In this document: positions 20,383 to 30,718 of the stretch, piece by piece
How the letters are laid out: every line of letters begins with the position of its first letter
Numbering within the stretch: position 1 is the first letter of the stretch
Source of the DNA: Picocystis sp. L7
Lineage: Eukaryota > Chlorophyta > Picocystophyceae > Picocystales > Picocystaceae
Reading direction: 5' to 3'
Length of the DNA: 64,000 nt
Assembly (NCBI GenBank): GCA_020975725.1
Contig: QXJR01000015.1
Span: forward strand, 248,001-312,000
Position numbers and translations under genes: made by a program
Notes under the pieces: model-generated
Databases searched by the model: none
What the model was told of the DNA's origin: nothing
Seen by the model: the letters and a program-made list of their open reading frames with translations, nothing else

Positions 20383-20414
20383 ATTTCGTCTTTCCCCAAA
20401 ATCTAAACTCCTCT
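20383..20414 (-). repeat. Right terminal inverted repeat, 32 bp
   Basis: Exact reverse complement of the left end. The 13-mer CTTTCCCCAAAAT occurs within it (20390-20402) and again inward at 20311-20323, mirroring the doubled motif of the left end. Confidence 0.95.
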
Positions 20415-20417
20415 CTT

Positions 20418-20972
20418 CCTTCGATGGGGGTGGGGGGGGTGTGTCCTGGGGTGGATGGGATGGCCACACACCATTGGACGATGGTGGGTGGATGGGTTCG
20501 CGCGCGTGGCTCGTGGATCCACCTGGAAAGACGATGGAACAGCACCACCGACACCACGGGTTCCATACGCAGGTGGAAAGGATGGTGCAGGCACATGCTT
20601 TGCGAAACGAGAAAAAACGAGAGTGCGTCCAACACACACGCCGAAGGAACGAGAGACCCACCCACCACCACGTCCACGCCGACGTGCGGATCCACCACGT
20701 CGAAAGCACCGGTCCAATCGACACGAAACAGGAGGCGAGGGTGCGGTGGAGACGAAAGGATCCGATCCCCGCGCTGGAACGAACACGGCGACGGGAATCG
20801 ACGGAGGATACCACCGCGAACGGGGACGCATCCGAGAGGATTCGCAGCCATCACGACCCACAGCGCTGCCTCTAGCCCGGAACCAAACGCACGTGATCTG
20901 GAACCGAGGGACGGAGGGAAAGAAAACGCACGAGAAGAAGCCACGAAGAAAGCCGAAAGGTTGAAGATAGGG
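20418..20972 (+). promoter_or_regulatory. Promoter-proximal region and leader of the PLAT-PP2C gene
   Basis: The stretch starts T/G-rich with a G-rich run (about 20425-20460) and becomes A/C/G-rich from about 20560, so transcription probably starts near 20550. The transposon ends at 20414, inside the T/G-rich part, and the matching T/G-rich sequence resumes on its far side at 14800-15102. The original promoter region therefore seems to have been split by the insertion. Confidence 0.45.
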
Positions 20973-22557
20973 ATGTACAAACTCACCTTCGTCACGGGGG
21001 TGAGAAGGGGAGCTGGAACCAAAGCCAGAGCCAGGGTCGTGCTCTGCGGAGAAGCGGGGAAATCCGAATCCTTCCTCTTGGGTGGGAGGGACGACGATGC
21101 AGGAGGATTCATCACCGGATCCAGGAGGGTCTACTACGTCAACGCAGGAATAAACCTGGGCGAAATATTCCGAGTGGACGTGGAACTGGCCGATTACAGC
21201 ATCGCCGAAGTGGGATGCAGGTGGTTCCTGGACCAGGTGAGAGACGACGACAAACCCGTGAAGGCGGACCGGAAACGCAGGGGAGGAACGAACAAAACAG
21301 GAATTCCATCCCCAACGATGCATGCGCTTGCATGCGCCATCCGCCTGTCTGGCCACGCGCACGGCCGAACCGCGCCCCGCACCCAAGCGAAGGTTGCCCG
21401 TGGACATGCGGGTCCTCGGCTGAGGACAGGATCCGCCATGTCCCTCGTTTCGAGCGCAACCGAAAGAGTCGATGCGATCCGGTGGCCCTATCCAGGAAAT
21501 TGAGCGGGAGCGTAGGGCCCCGCTTCGATGGCATGCGCTCGTGCGCAGCTGCTGACCAGACCGCATGTCGTCCCATGCAATCGGGCAGGTGGAAGTCTCT
21601 CACGAGCTGAACGGAAACGAATGGATCTTTCCTTGCCGCGCATGGTTGGGCGAGTTGGGCCCCCCGCAGAGAAGCCTATCACCATGCCTTGCACCCCACC
21701 TCAGGGAACTTCCCAAACCGAACAAGCCCCTCCAGATCGTCACCGCAGCCCAAGCGTATCCTCATCCAGACAAGGTGCAGGCGGGGTTTCGAGCGAGTGT
21801 CAAGCGTCAAGGCGGGCACGCGGGAGAAGACGCGTACTTCGTGTTCACGAGGAGCGAAAACTGCAAAACGCACGCGATGGGTGTCGCCGACGGGGTCTAC
21901 ATGTGGCGGGAGAGCGGGATCGATGCCGGAGAGTTTTCGAGGGAGTTGGTGATGAGCGCATTCGACGCGGTTCGTGACGGAACCACGGACGTCCTTCAAA
22001 TATTCAGAAGCGCGGCCGAGCGGGTCCGATCCAGAAGCATGAAAGGGAGCAGCACCTTCATCGTCATCACCATCGATCCAGAAGAAGGCAGGCTCTCCAG
22101 TGCCAATTTAGGAGATTCGGGGTTTTTGCTCTTGGGAAACAATCCCGATTCCGGCACCATAGAAGTGAAGTTCAAAACTCCTCAACAGGAGCACGAATTC
22201 GGCTTTCCATACCAGCTTGGCCACCAAGCGAACTCCGACTCGCCGGAGGATGCCCAGCTGGCCGCAGTGCCGGTAACCACTGGCGACATCCTGGTGGTCG
22301 GATCGGACGGGCTTTTTGACAATCTTCCCGACACAGACCTCATTGGTGTGCTCGAAGAAGTCCGCGGTAATTACCCACACCGCAACCAAGCCATGGCGTC
22401 GGCTCTGGCTCGGGCTATCGCGGCAGCCGCGTTTCATAGCTCCATGAACAAGAGCAAAGCGACCCCCTACTCGAGAGCGGCCACCGAAGCTTTTGATATG
22501 GTGTACAGTGGAGGCAAACGGGATGATATAACTGTGATTGTTGCCCTGCTCAATTAG
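20973..22557 (+). CDS. PLAT/LH2 domain fused to a PPTC7-type PP2C phosphatase, one intron
   Basis: Two exons, 20973-21236 and 21589-22557, join in phase 0 to give 410 residues. Exon 1 holds most of a PLAT/LH2 beta-sandwich: YKLTFVTGVRRGAGTKARARVVLCGE, FLLGG, LGEIFRVDVELADYS and WFLDQ. Exon 2 completes it with VEVSHELNGNEWIFPCRAWLG, the expected last strands, which confirms the splice. A PP2C domain of the PPTC7 kind follows: GEDAYFVF, VADGVYMWRESGIDAGEFSREL, ANLGDSGFLLLG, GSDGLFDNLPD and RDDITVIVALL, with the metal-binding Asp residues in place. Such phosphatases act in mitochondria or plastids; PLAT domains bind lipids or membrane proteins. I infer a membrane- or lipid-associated Ser/Thr phosphatase. 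The frame is open upstream of the chosen ATG, but that part is leader-like. Confidence 0.88.
21237..21588 (+). other. Intron of the PLAT-PP2C gene (352 bp)
   Basis: The donor is CAG followed by GTGAGA and the acceptor is GGGCAG followed by GTGG. The junction falls between D-Q and V-E-V inside the PLAT domain and restores the domain exactly. The exon 1 frame stays open through part of the intron, so the intron is easily missed. Confidence 0.88.
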
Positions 22558-22599
22558 CAAGGATCGCAAGCAATAGGTCGGTCTTTCTACGTGAACTTC

Positions 22600-23400
22600 C
22601 AGGAATAAAATCTAGCCAGGAAAGGCAGTATCGATGGCATCGTTTCCCCGCACCCCTAACAGTGGAACGTTCGTACGCCGTTCAAGTTGCGAGATCTGCA
22701 CAGCAGCACTGCCTGCAGATGCTTGAATCAATGTGTTCGATTGGGGCAAGAGATGGAAGATGATGCCTCACTTGTACCGACAGGCCGCAGATTCCTTGCG
22801 ATGGTTCGGAACGAGCAGCATGTGTCTCTCTTCGTTCTCGGTGCTGCGTTTCAGAATCTCGATTGACGGTAACCTCGTCGCAGCACGTTCCATCGCCGAG
22901 CGCACATTACGAACGTCCCGAAAGCTTTGATGATCCCCTGGTGGGAGAAGCGAGGTATCCCAACGTTCAGGCGTCTTAGGCTTTCAAAGTGAAAGGCATA
23001 TGAGATAGGTGATGCAAGTCGTGCAAGGGACTGCAGGCAACGGAGCGAGACGCCCCTCTTGCCTGTCCCTCCACCTCCAAGGGACATGGGTCCCGTGTGC
23101 GGATGTGTTTCTGAACCATCGATCGGTATCCGAGGCGTGAAAGCTGACTCTACTCTGCATACAGGGTCGTATCGCCAGAGTGAAGCTGCATGTCCACAAA
23201 CTACAACGATCAAATCCATGGATGGTCTCCCTGAATCCGAGCCTCCGTCGCGAGGAAGAGGCCACAGGAATGGAAACATCTAGGTTCCTAAAACTGCAAT
23301 CCATCGCTTGTCGTGGCACCCGCTCGAGGTTTGGGTCCAAGAATCCCCACGTTTGCAAAGTCCACGATTCCGCACATGCGTTGCGATGAGCCGTACAAAT
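22600..23400 (-). mobile_element. Probable decayed Harbinger-nuclease relic
   Basis: On the minus strand near 23035-23000 a fragment reads LHDLHHLSHM, matching LENLHHLSHT of the intact nuclease at 18858-20255. At the DNA level 18 of 19 bases agree between 23001-23019 and 19669-19687. Just before it, in another frame, GTGKRGVSL resembles GTG...TGEEGML of the intact copy. The rest is interrupted by stops and frame changes and carries no clear ends. A CGIVDF segment near 23370 recalls the first catalytic motif but is in the wrong order for one copy. Confidence 0.38.
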
Positions 23401-25801
23401 GACAGGTTCGCGATGCCGCGGGCTGACGAAAGCAACCGTCGCGAAAAGGAGACTCCGGATCGCGCCAGCTCACGGAATCGATAGTCAATCAGCGGTCACT
23501 CTAGCCACTCGAAGTGCTCGCCATCGCGTAAACGAATGGCTCGAATGGGCCGAAGGCCAACCTTCTCTCGATGCTTTTGTGTGCGTGTTCCACACGAATA
23601 CGAATCAGCCACAGATGCTGGCACGGGATTCCATGCATACGGTACATCTGCGCGTTTGAGGGCGTACTGAGGTTGACTCATTCGCTTTCTCGCGTGGGAA
23701 AGTATCGCTGTACTGCGTCGTTCCTAAAAATAACGAACGGGAGATAAGAGCAACACGGAGCGAGCCTGCACAGTGATAGAAATTCCGAAAGTCTTCGACG
23801 CAACGCGAGCGCGAATGCCGTTTCCGAGACTTTGGTGTTCAAGAAAACAAACCTCGAGGCGCCCCGACATATCCCTTTCAAGACAGACCCGAAGCAGCAG
23901 TGCAAAGATTACTCGAAACCACATCTTCAACAAATGGAGCAGAGAAAAGCCATGTGATCTCTTGAAGTGTGCTTTGAAGACCCAGCGTAGCTGTTCCGTG
24001 TCCGACCGTTCCGTGTCCTACTTCCAACGCTCTTTGAAACAGTAAGCCAATTCCTGTGAACACAAACGTGCAGACGAGGTACAGACGCTTTACAGCACAG
24101 GCAAAGAGGCGAGTGCAGAAAAGAGGACTTTTAATACGGCCTTAGGAGAGCTGCTTTCCTACTCGTCAATCAAGGTTATTGAGTGGCGAGTATCCTCCAA
24201 TGTGATACAGGTGATGCGGCTCAAGCCCATGTTCCTTCATAAATGGGATTCCTCAGCGACCACGACCTGCCATCAATCGTGTCCCTTCGGGAGACATCGT
24301 GCATCAAGGTTCTCGAAGGTGGACACCAAATCGCATTGAACGGTACGGACGAAGATTCAGACCATACAAACGTAAGATCCTCTTGGGACGAGGAATCCTC
24401 CAACTCGGGTGAAACAAATGACTTGTTTTTTTACTTTTGTACGCAACTGAATTTTTGAAACGGGGTAAAGTTTCAACGAATGCCACCTTGCTCCTCACAA
24501 CAAAAGTCCGTGTTCCTCAGTGGCACACTATTTCCTTCTGTGCGTCATTCCTGAGAATCCTCGATATATGTTATTTCATGTCCGTTCCTGAATTCTGATA
24601 GGTCTTTAAGCTAGGATCTTTCTCTGAGGGATCGAAGAAAAGAAGAGCAATCACCAGTCGAATATCTGTAACAAGCTTCGAATCAACTTGCGTGATGAGA
24701 CCCAATAGCGGGAGAGAGGTTAACGGTGTGATGGTCGACCAATCGTTCGTCCATGCTCCCTCAGCTCCTCAGATTCTGAGCAGAATTCTCTGTAGAGAGG
24801 AGGCCACAAAGCACCATCATCGATGATTGAAAATCGTACGAGAAGGAGAGAACATGCAGATTTTGTGATACGAAGAAAACGTGATCATTGAATATCCACA
24901 GAGCTTAATAGATAATATGACCAAGGAGTTGGGTGTCAGACAGAATGAAAAATTGTTAACTCTGCTTATTTTATAGCTCCGTGTGGCGCACACAAATTTG
25001 TCAAGAAGCTGGTTAAAAAGAGGAATATTTTCAACTGTAAGCATTTATCAAGCCTTTTTCAACGCCAGCCAGATCCCCCACAGTGCTTGAAGGTATCTAG
25101 ACAAAATCGGTAAAGAATAAGTGCGAAAAAAAGCTCATACATTCGTTCAGGCCGTCATCAGCAGATTTGGCAATCACAAAAAGAAATTAGATTAATAAGG
25201 TATATAAAGATGGTAGAGGATGCTGATACTCCCTTCCTATTAGAAATCAATTCAAGAGCGTGCGTAAAAATAGAAAAATATCTACGTTATCATTGATAAC
25301 GATCAAGAGGCAAGTATCCTCATTAACTGTAGGCTTCTGCTCCTGTCAATGGTACATGTCAAAAGTTCTGAACACTGACCTTGGCAGTGATGTGTGCAAA
25401 ATTCTATGGCGACAAATTCTACCAAAAATAGTGTTCTCGGATCTCCTGTTGAAAAAAAAATGACAGACTTGACTAGAGATTTAAAAGTGCTGCTGCTTTT
25501 AAAACCATGATCCACAAATAGCGATGACGATACTGCACACAATGTAACGGAAACTGTTAGTAGCAGGGTGTGGTTAGTTGATTTGTTGGTTGGTTGCCAC
25601 CTTCACAATTAAAATTTACGCTTATAGAAGGACGACTGATTTTCACCAGTGAGCGGTAGCAACTTTTGTGCGAATAGTCTTTTTGGTGAGCCGAGATCTT
25701 CCAACTTCGATATCTTCGATAGCTGTTTGGGCAAAGACTTTTGAGAGCCAGAACAATCGGAAGATTCCACAAGTACAAATGATTGATTATCAGTGATCAC
25801 G
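23401..25801. other. AT-richer gene-poor stretch
   Basis: No protein family is recognised in any frame, and no tRNA or other structured RNA gene is evident. The base composition drifts from balanced to AT-rich. A short segment at about 25555-25612 resembles part of the copia LTR family found downstream (AGCAGGGTGT and GGTTGCCACCTTC in the same spacing) but is too short to call. Confidence 0.45.
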
Positions 25802-26086
25802 TGCAAGAAAGTCGTTGTTTAGCACGTTCGTGGGTCCCACATTCGTACGTGATCTATTACACTACCACCACGGGTGGCTGAGAATGCGCTGAGTAATGTC
25901 GATCAATCCCGCAGAGGACTGCCGGGATCAACTTAACACATCCTCTTCGTTTTTTCACTGCACTTTCGAGGGCATGTACCTTCGAGGAGCTTTGAAGCTC
26001 CCGCATTCCCCGAAGGATACCCGATATATCTGAGGGTTGTTCACTGGGACGCGTCCGAACTATACCAGGGACGAGCATGCTCAACA
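25802..26086 (-). mobile_element. Solo LTR of the local copia family, older copy
   Basis: The 285-bp stretch, read on the minus strand, is collinear with the 294-bp LTR of the complete element at 26558-31006, most clearly around ACGTTCGTGGGT and in the final CCAGGGA...GCTCAACA. It begins TG and ends CA and is bounded by a near-matching 5-bp target duplication. It is clearly more diverged than the other two LTR copies, so it is the oldest insertion of the three. Confidence 0.72.
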
Positions 26087-26552
26087 TCACCTAGCGGGAG
26101 TTAAGTTTTGATGATTAAGAGCCTAGGAATTCTAGACAGAGCCTGGTTAAGAAAGCTAGAAGTATCGCTAAAAAAAAAAGGAGCAAGCAACACACTCACT
26201 GCGTTGTAAATATATGTTCAATTAAATGATGTCCATGTTTAAAAGATGCACAAAAGATGGAACAGTGGTTTCTGCAAGAAAAGTCTTTGAAATGTTCCAG
26301 TACTTTCGAGATTCTGGTTTCTATACAATGGCATAATGGAGAGTAGGTCTTAACGGCATTTAATTCGGAATCATTTGTAGGTCCTTATGAGTACTTGCCG
26401 CTGGACTCTCCGATATTTATTTCGATTCCCTAGCCGAACTAGGAAATCGAAATTGCTGGAGGTCGCAGATTTGTCGCCGGAAATGTCTTCTTTACTTTCT
26501 TGAGAGGAAGTGTGCCCTTCTGGAGCAGCGGGTGCAAGCGAAGGTTTCAATG
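26087..26552. other. Spacer between solo LTR and complete copia element
   Basis: AT-rich, with short runs of A. No gene or repeat recognised. Confidence 0.5.
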
Positions 26553-26557
26553 TCATC

Positions 26558-26851
26558 TGTTGAGGCTGCTCAAGCCCTGGTCCCTGGGAGGTCGAATCCC
26601 TTAAGGACCACGACCGAGTTTCGGTCGAGTACCTTCGAGGAGTATGGGGCCCCTGTGGGTCCTCGAAGGGCGATGCCCATTCCTGCAGTGTTCGATACCG
26701 ACGAGGAGGGATCCCGGTTACTGAGAGGTCCTCTGCGGTCGATGAAGCCGCCATTGAGTGGGGATACTCACCACTCATTCTTGCATGTAATACACAACTA
26801 CGAAGGTGGCAACCCACGAACGTATCCAAAGTCAACACCCTGCTTCTTACA
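26558..26851 (+). repeat. Left LTR (294 bp)
   Basis: Same sequence as 30713-31006. It contains two hairpin-capable inverted repeats: GACCGA/TCGGTC (26612-26617, 26621-26626) and CCTTCGAGGA/TCCTCGAAGG (26632-26641, 26660-26669). Confidence 0.95.
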
Positions 26852-26863
26852 TGGTATCGGAGC
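26852..26863 (+). other. Primer-binding site
   Basis: TGGTATCGGAGC directly follows the left LTR and is close to the TGGTATCAGAGC site common in copia elements, complementary to initiator methionine tRNA. Confidence 0.8.
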
Positions 26864-26962
26864 GCGTTTGAAGCAGAAGAAAACAGAAAACAAACTGAAA
26901 AACTAAACAGAAACAAAACGCAAAAAAAAAAAAAAGAAAACAGAGAAAAACGAAAAACAAAA

Positions 26963-29900
26963 ATGGAAGGAGTGAATTTCGAAAAACTGAACTCCGAAAA
27001 CTTCCCGATATGGAAACATCGGATGAAAGCCCTGCTGATCACCAAGGGAGTTGGAGAAGCCATCTTAAACAAAGACAGTGAACACTCCGAAAAGGCATTG
27101 GCACTCATGTGCTTGTGTGTGAGCAATGAGTATGTGGATTTGGTGGCGAACTCTGAATCTGCGCAGCATGCGTGGACGATGCTCGAGGACATGCATGCGG
27201 GTCAAACCGCCGCACGCCGTCTCACCCTGCGCAAGGAGTTAACAGGACTTACCAAGAAACCGGAGGAAAGCATGATGAGCTTCATCATGCGTGGAAAGCA
27301 GATCTGCACCAACCTGCGCGCGATCGATGGGTCGGTGACCGACATCCATCTGATCGATGCGATCTTATCTGGCCTGCCGGAGGAATATGCCAACAAGGTA
27401 GAGATGCTGACTACCTTGGGAGAGACAGACATGCTCAAAATTCAGAATCAGCTTCTCCAGGCAGAAAGTGCCATCACCGTGCGAGAGACATCTAGAGGCC
27501 AGGTTGCTTTCGCTACGCAGAACCGACGCCCGAAGTTTACCTGCAGCTATTGTGGCAGAAGTGGACATGGCCGCGAAAAATGCTGGTACCTGAACGGATT
27601 GCCTCCACATCTGCAGAAACAACCCAGAAACGATAGGGAGACGGATGAAAAGGTTGCACTGGTCTCTTACGCTTTGGAATGTGGAAATGCAAACTGTTTG
27701 GAAAATATCTGGATCGTGGACAGCGGCGCCACCGCTCATGTTTGCGCTCAACAAGAGATGTTTACATCTATGACACAAGAAGCATCGCCGCAGTCCATCT
27801 TGGTTGGAAATGGAGAAGTAGTGCACGCCAAGCAATCTGGCACCGTTGCTCTTGCTGAAAACGTGGAATTGCAGAAGGTGCTGTTTTGCCCGGAACTACG
27901 GGTGAACTTAATCTCGGTTCCAAAACTGATGGAACGTGGATGCAACGTGTACTTTGAAAATGGGGAATGTGCGATTTGGAAAGGAAAGCAGAAAGTCCTC
28001 AGTGCGGTGCAGAAAAATGGTCTTTACGTGATCTGTGGAAAAATGGAAAACGTTTTCTCAGCCAAGGAGTGGCACAGAAAATTGGCTCATTTTGGCCAGA
28101 TGGAAAAGCTGCACGACACCGTGGTAGGTGTACCAGACAATCTAAAGTGGAACAAAATCAGTTGTGAAACGTGCATCCAAGCCAAACAAGCCAGATCTGC
28201 CATTCCCAAAGGAAATGAAGAAAATCAAGCAAATGTTGGAGAATTGTTGCATATGGATTTGATGGGACCCATCACGCCTGCTGGAAAGAACGGAGAAAAA
28301 TACATTGTCAGCATTCTGGACGAGAAGAGCAAACTGGGGGTTGCAAAACCTATTTGCTACAAATCACAAGCAGCAGCTGTCATCAAAACGGTGATTCGGC
28401 TGATGGAGAAGCAAACTGGAAATGCTGTGAAGTTTGTGCGTTCGGATCGTGGAACCGAATTTCTCAATGCAGAGTTACAAAACTTTCTGCAAGAAAACGG
28501 CATCCAGCAACAGACGAGTGCACCATACACTCCACAACAAAATGGAAACGCAGAACGATATAACAGGACAATTCTGGAAAAAGTGCGCGCAGTGCTCTTG
28601 GATGGTGGTCTGGACAAACGTTTTTGGAGCTTTGCCGTGGAATATTGTGCTCTTGTCAGAAACCGTTTGCCTTGCAAACCTCATGGCCGTACACCCTACG
28701 AAGCAGTTTTTGGTCAGAAACCGGATGTTTCCAATATGCACATATTTGGTGAAACGTGTTATGTGCTGAAGAATCCAACTGAGACAACTGGAAAAATGGA
28801 TGCAAAAAGTAAGCCAGGTCATTTCGTTGGATTCGAGCCTGGAACAAAAGACACGTACCGTATTTGGTGTGGTGAAAAATTGGTACTGTCCAGAAACGTC
28901 ACTTTTCTTGGTGTGACAGAGAAACCTACAGCATCGCCAGATGACACTCAGGAAGACATAACGCCTATGCCTACCGCGTCAGAAACATTGGAACCTGTTT
29001 CGTTGGGGGAGAGGCAGAACAGTACAATTGAAAATGTGGAATTACCAGAGCACGAAACAACCGAGGGAATGGGAGATGCAGAAAACATCAGCAATACGGC
29101 TGCTGAAGAAAGGCGCTACCCACTTCGTGAACGTCGTCCACCACAGCCATATTGGACTGCAAATGTTTGCTTGACCGATCCTTTGACTTTGGATGAGGCT
29201 TTAGGTAGCCCCCAGCACGATGATTGGAAACTGGCCTTGCAGGAAGAAGTATCCAGTTTGAGCGAGCAGGATGTTTTTGATGTGGTGGACCGAACGCCTC
29301 AGATGAAGACTCTGCCTTGCAAGTGGGTCTTCAAGGTAAAATACGACCAAGATGGGAACATCCAACGTTTCAAGGCTCGCCTGGTTGCCAAAGGATTCAA
29401 ACAGGTTGCAGGCATTGATTTTGGTGAAACGTTTGCACCGGTGGCAAAACAAAGCACTTTACGTTTATTGTGGACCTTGGCTGCTAAACGAGACTGGGAA
29501 GTCGAAAACATTGACATCAAAACGGCTTTCCTCAACGGTGATCTGGACGAAGAAATCTACATGGATATGCCCCCTGGTTTTCAGGTGGATGGCAAAGTTT
29601 GGAAATTGAAAAAGACCCTGTATGGTCTTAAACAAGCCCCACGTGCCTGGCACATCAAACTCACGGATGTTTTGGAAAAGCTTGGATTCAGATGCTCCAC
29701 TGCAGATCCGGGCTTATACGTGGGTGAAGACATGTTGCTGATGGTCTACGTGGATGACCTGTTGCTTTGTGGAAATGGCAGATCAAAAGTGGAAAATGTC
29801 AAGCAATCCTTGCTGACCACCTTTGAAGGCAGAGACCTTGGGCCCACGGATCACTTTCTGGGAATTAAAATGGAACGTGACCGAACTGGAAAAACGGTCT

Positions 29901-30718
29901 TTCTCAGTCAAGAGACCTACGTGAACAACGTGCTGGAAAGGTTCAGAATGGCAGATTGTTACAGTGTTTCTACGCCATTGGAACCTGGAACAAAATGGAC
30001 CTCAGATGCAACAGCCACAGAATCCAACTTTCCATATCAGGAATTGGTTGGGTGTCTCATGTACCTTGCAGTGTCCACAAGACCAGACATAGCTTATGTG
30101 ACCAATCGTCTGGCCCGCTATGTCTCTGCACCAACCAGCAATCACGTGGCCGTGGCCAAGAGGGTCCTGAAATACCTGAATGGCACAAAGGCAGTTGGTA
30201 TCTTGCTGGGTGACAGCTCCCCAAGTTTGCTGGAAGGCTATTGTGATGCCAATTACGGAGGCTGTGAAGAAACCAGACGTAGCACAACTGGCTACGTGTT
30301 CACTTTGCACGGCAGTTTGGTTTCCTGGCAGACGAAATTGCAGAAAACAGTTGCCGTGTCCACGACGGAGGCCGAGTATATGGCTGCTGCTTCTGCAGCA
30401 AAAGAAGCGTTGTACCTGAGAAAGGTGTTGAATGATATTGGATTTGGGGCCCAATGCATCACCATTCATTGTGACAATCAAGGTGCTGTGAATTTGACGA
30501 AGAACGCTCTGACGGTGTCCCGTACGAAACACGTCGACATCGCCCATCATTTTGTGCGGAACCGCGTGAGTCGGGGAGAGCTGAAATTCCAGTACATCAG
30601 CACAAATGATCAGCTGGCCGATTTCCTGACCAAGGCCCTGGGGCCCACCAAGTTGCAAGCTGCATTGAAGACATTGGGCTTGTTGGAATACCAGGCCATG
30701 AGCAGGGGAGAGTGTTGA
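26963..30718 (+). CDS. Copia gag-pol polyprotein
   Basis: The 1251-residue frame covers the whole copia polyprotein. It opens with a gag region of the UBN2 kind (NFPIWKHRMKALL...). Next come a CCHC zinc knuckle (CSYCGRSGHGREKC) and an aspartic protease (IVDSGATAH). Integrase follows, with its HHCC finger and core (GELLHMDLMGPI, VRSDRGTEF). Reverse transcriptase (WVFKVKYDQDG, LMVYVDDLLLCG) and RNase H (YCDANYGGC, TKHVDIAHHFVR) complete it. The stop lies a few bases inside the right LTR. It looks whole. Confidence 0.95.
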   Translation: MEGVNFEKLNSENFPIWKHRMKALLITKGVGEAILNKDSEHSEKALALMCLCVSNEYVDLVANSESAQHAWTMLEDMHAGQTAARRLTLRKELTGLTKKPEESMMSFIMRGKQICTNLRAIDGSVTDIHLIDAILSGLPEEYANKVEMLTTLGETDMLKIQNQLLQAESAITVRETSRGQVAFATQNRRPKFTCSYCGRSGHGREKCWYLNGLPPHLQKQPRNDRETDEKVALVSYALECGNANCLENIWIVDSGATAHVCAQQEMFTSMTQEASPQSILVGNGEVVHAKQSGTVALAENVELQKVLFCPELRVNLISVPKLMERGCNVYFENGECAIWKGKQKVLSAVQKNGLYVICGKMENVFSAKEWHRKLAHFGQMEKLHDTVVGVPDNLKWNKISCETCIQAKQARSAIPKGNEENQANVGELLHMDLMGPITPAGKNGEKYIVSILDEKSKLGVAKPICYKSQAAAVIKTVIRLMEKQTGNAVKFVRSDRGTEFLNAELQNFLQENGIQQQTSAPYTPQQNGNAERYNRTILEKVRAVLLDGGLDKRFWSFAVEYCALVRNRLPCKPHGRTPYEAVFGQKPDVSNMHIFGETCYVLKNPTETTGKMDAKSKPGHFVGFEPGTKDTYRIWCGEKLVLSRNVTFLGVTEKPTASPDDTQEDITPMPTASETLEPVSLGERQNSTIENVELPEHETTEGMGDAENISNTAAEERRYPLRERRPPQPYWTANVCLTDPLTLDEALGSPQHDDWKLALQEEVSSLSEQDVFDVVDRTPQMKTLPCKWVFKVKYDQDGNIQRFKARLVAKGFKQVAGIDFGETFAPVAKQSTLRLLWTLAAKRDWEVENIDIKTAFLNGDLDEEIYMDMPPGFQVDGKVWKLKKTLYGLKQAPRAWHIKLTDVLEKLGFRCSTADPGLYVGEDMLLMVYVDDLLLCGNGRSKVENVKQSLLTTFEGRDLGPTDHFLGIKMERDRTGKTVFLSQETYVNNVLERFRMADCYSVSTPLEPGTKWTSDATATESNFPYQELVGCLMYLAVSTRPDIAYVTNRLARYVSAPTSNHVAVAKRVLKYLNGTKAVGILLGDSSPSLLEGYCDANYGGCEETRRSTTGYVFTLHGSLVSWQTKLQKTVAVSTTEAEYMAAASAAKEALYLRKVLNDIGFGAQCITIHCDNQGAVNLTKNALTVSRTKHVDIAHHFVRNRVSRGELKFQYISTNDQLADFLTKALGPTKLQAALKTLGLLEYQAMSRGEC
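30700..30712 (+). other. Polypurine tract
   Basis: A purine-rich run ending GGGGAGAG lies directly before the right LTR, as expected for the plus-strand primer of an LTR retrotransposon. Confidence 0.65.

Larger units (their letters stand above)
15106..20414. mobile_element. Complete PIF/Harbinger-type DNA transposon
   Basis: The 5309-bp element has perfect 32-bp terminal inverted repeats (15106-15137 and 20383-20414) and is flanked by the direct repeat CTT at 15103-15105 and 20415-20417, a 3-bp target duplication. It carries the two genes expected of the superfamily: a Myb/SANT-like protein (plus strand) and a DDE nuclease (minus strand), convergent, with a long 23-bp tandem array between them. 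Both genes are open and the ends are identical, so the copy looks recent and possibly autonomous. Harbinger elements usually duplicate TWA; CTT is unusual. It lies in the upstream region of the PLAT-PP2C gene. Confidence 0.93.

Noticed and set aside
20373-20972. 200-residue N-terminal extension of the PLAT-PP2C protein
   Set aside because: The open frame runs back into the transposon end and the G-rich promoter, and is Arg/Thr-rich like other translated leaders.
25555-25612. Third solo LTR fragment near the copia cluster
   Set aside because: Two short matches in the right spacing to the LTR end, but no collinear remainder and no target duplication.
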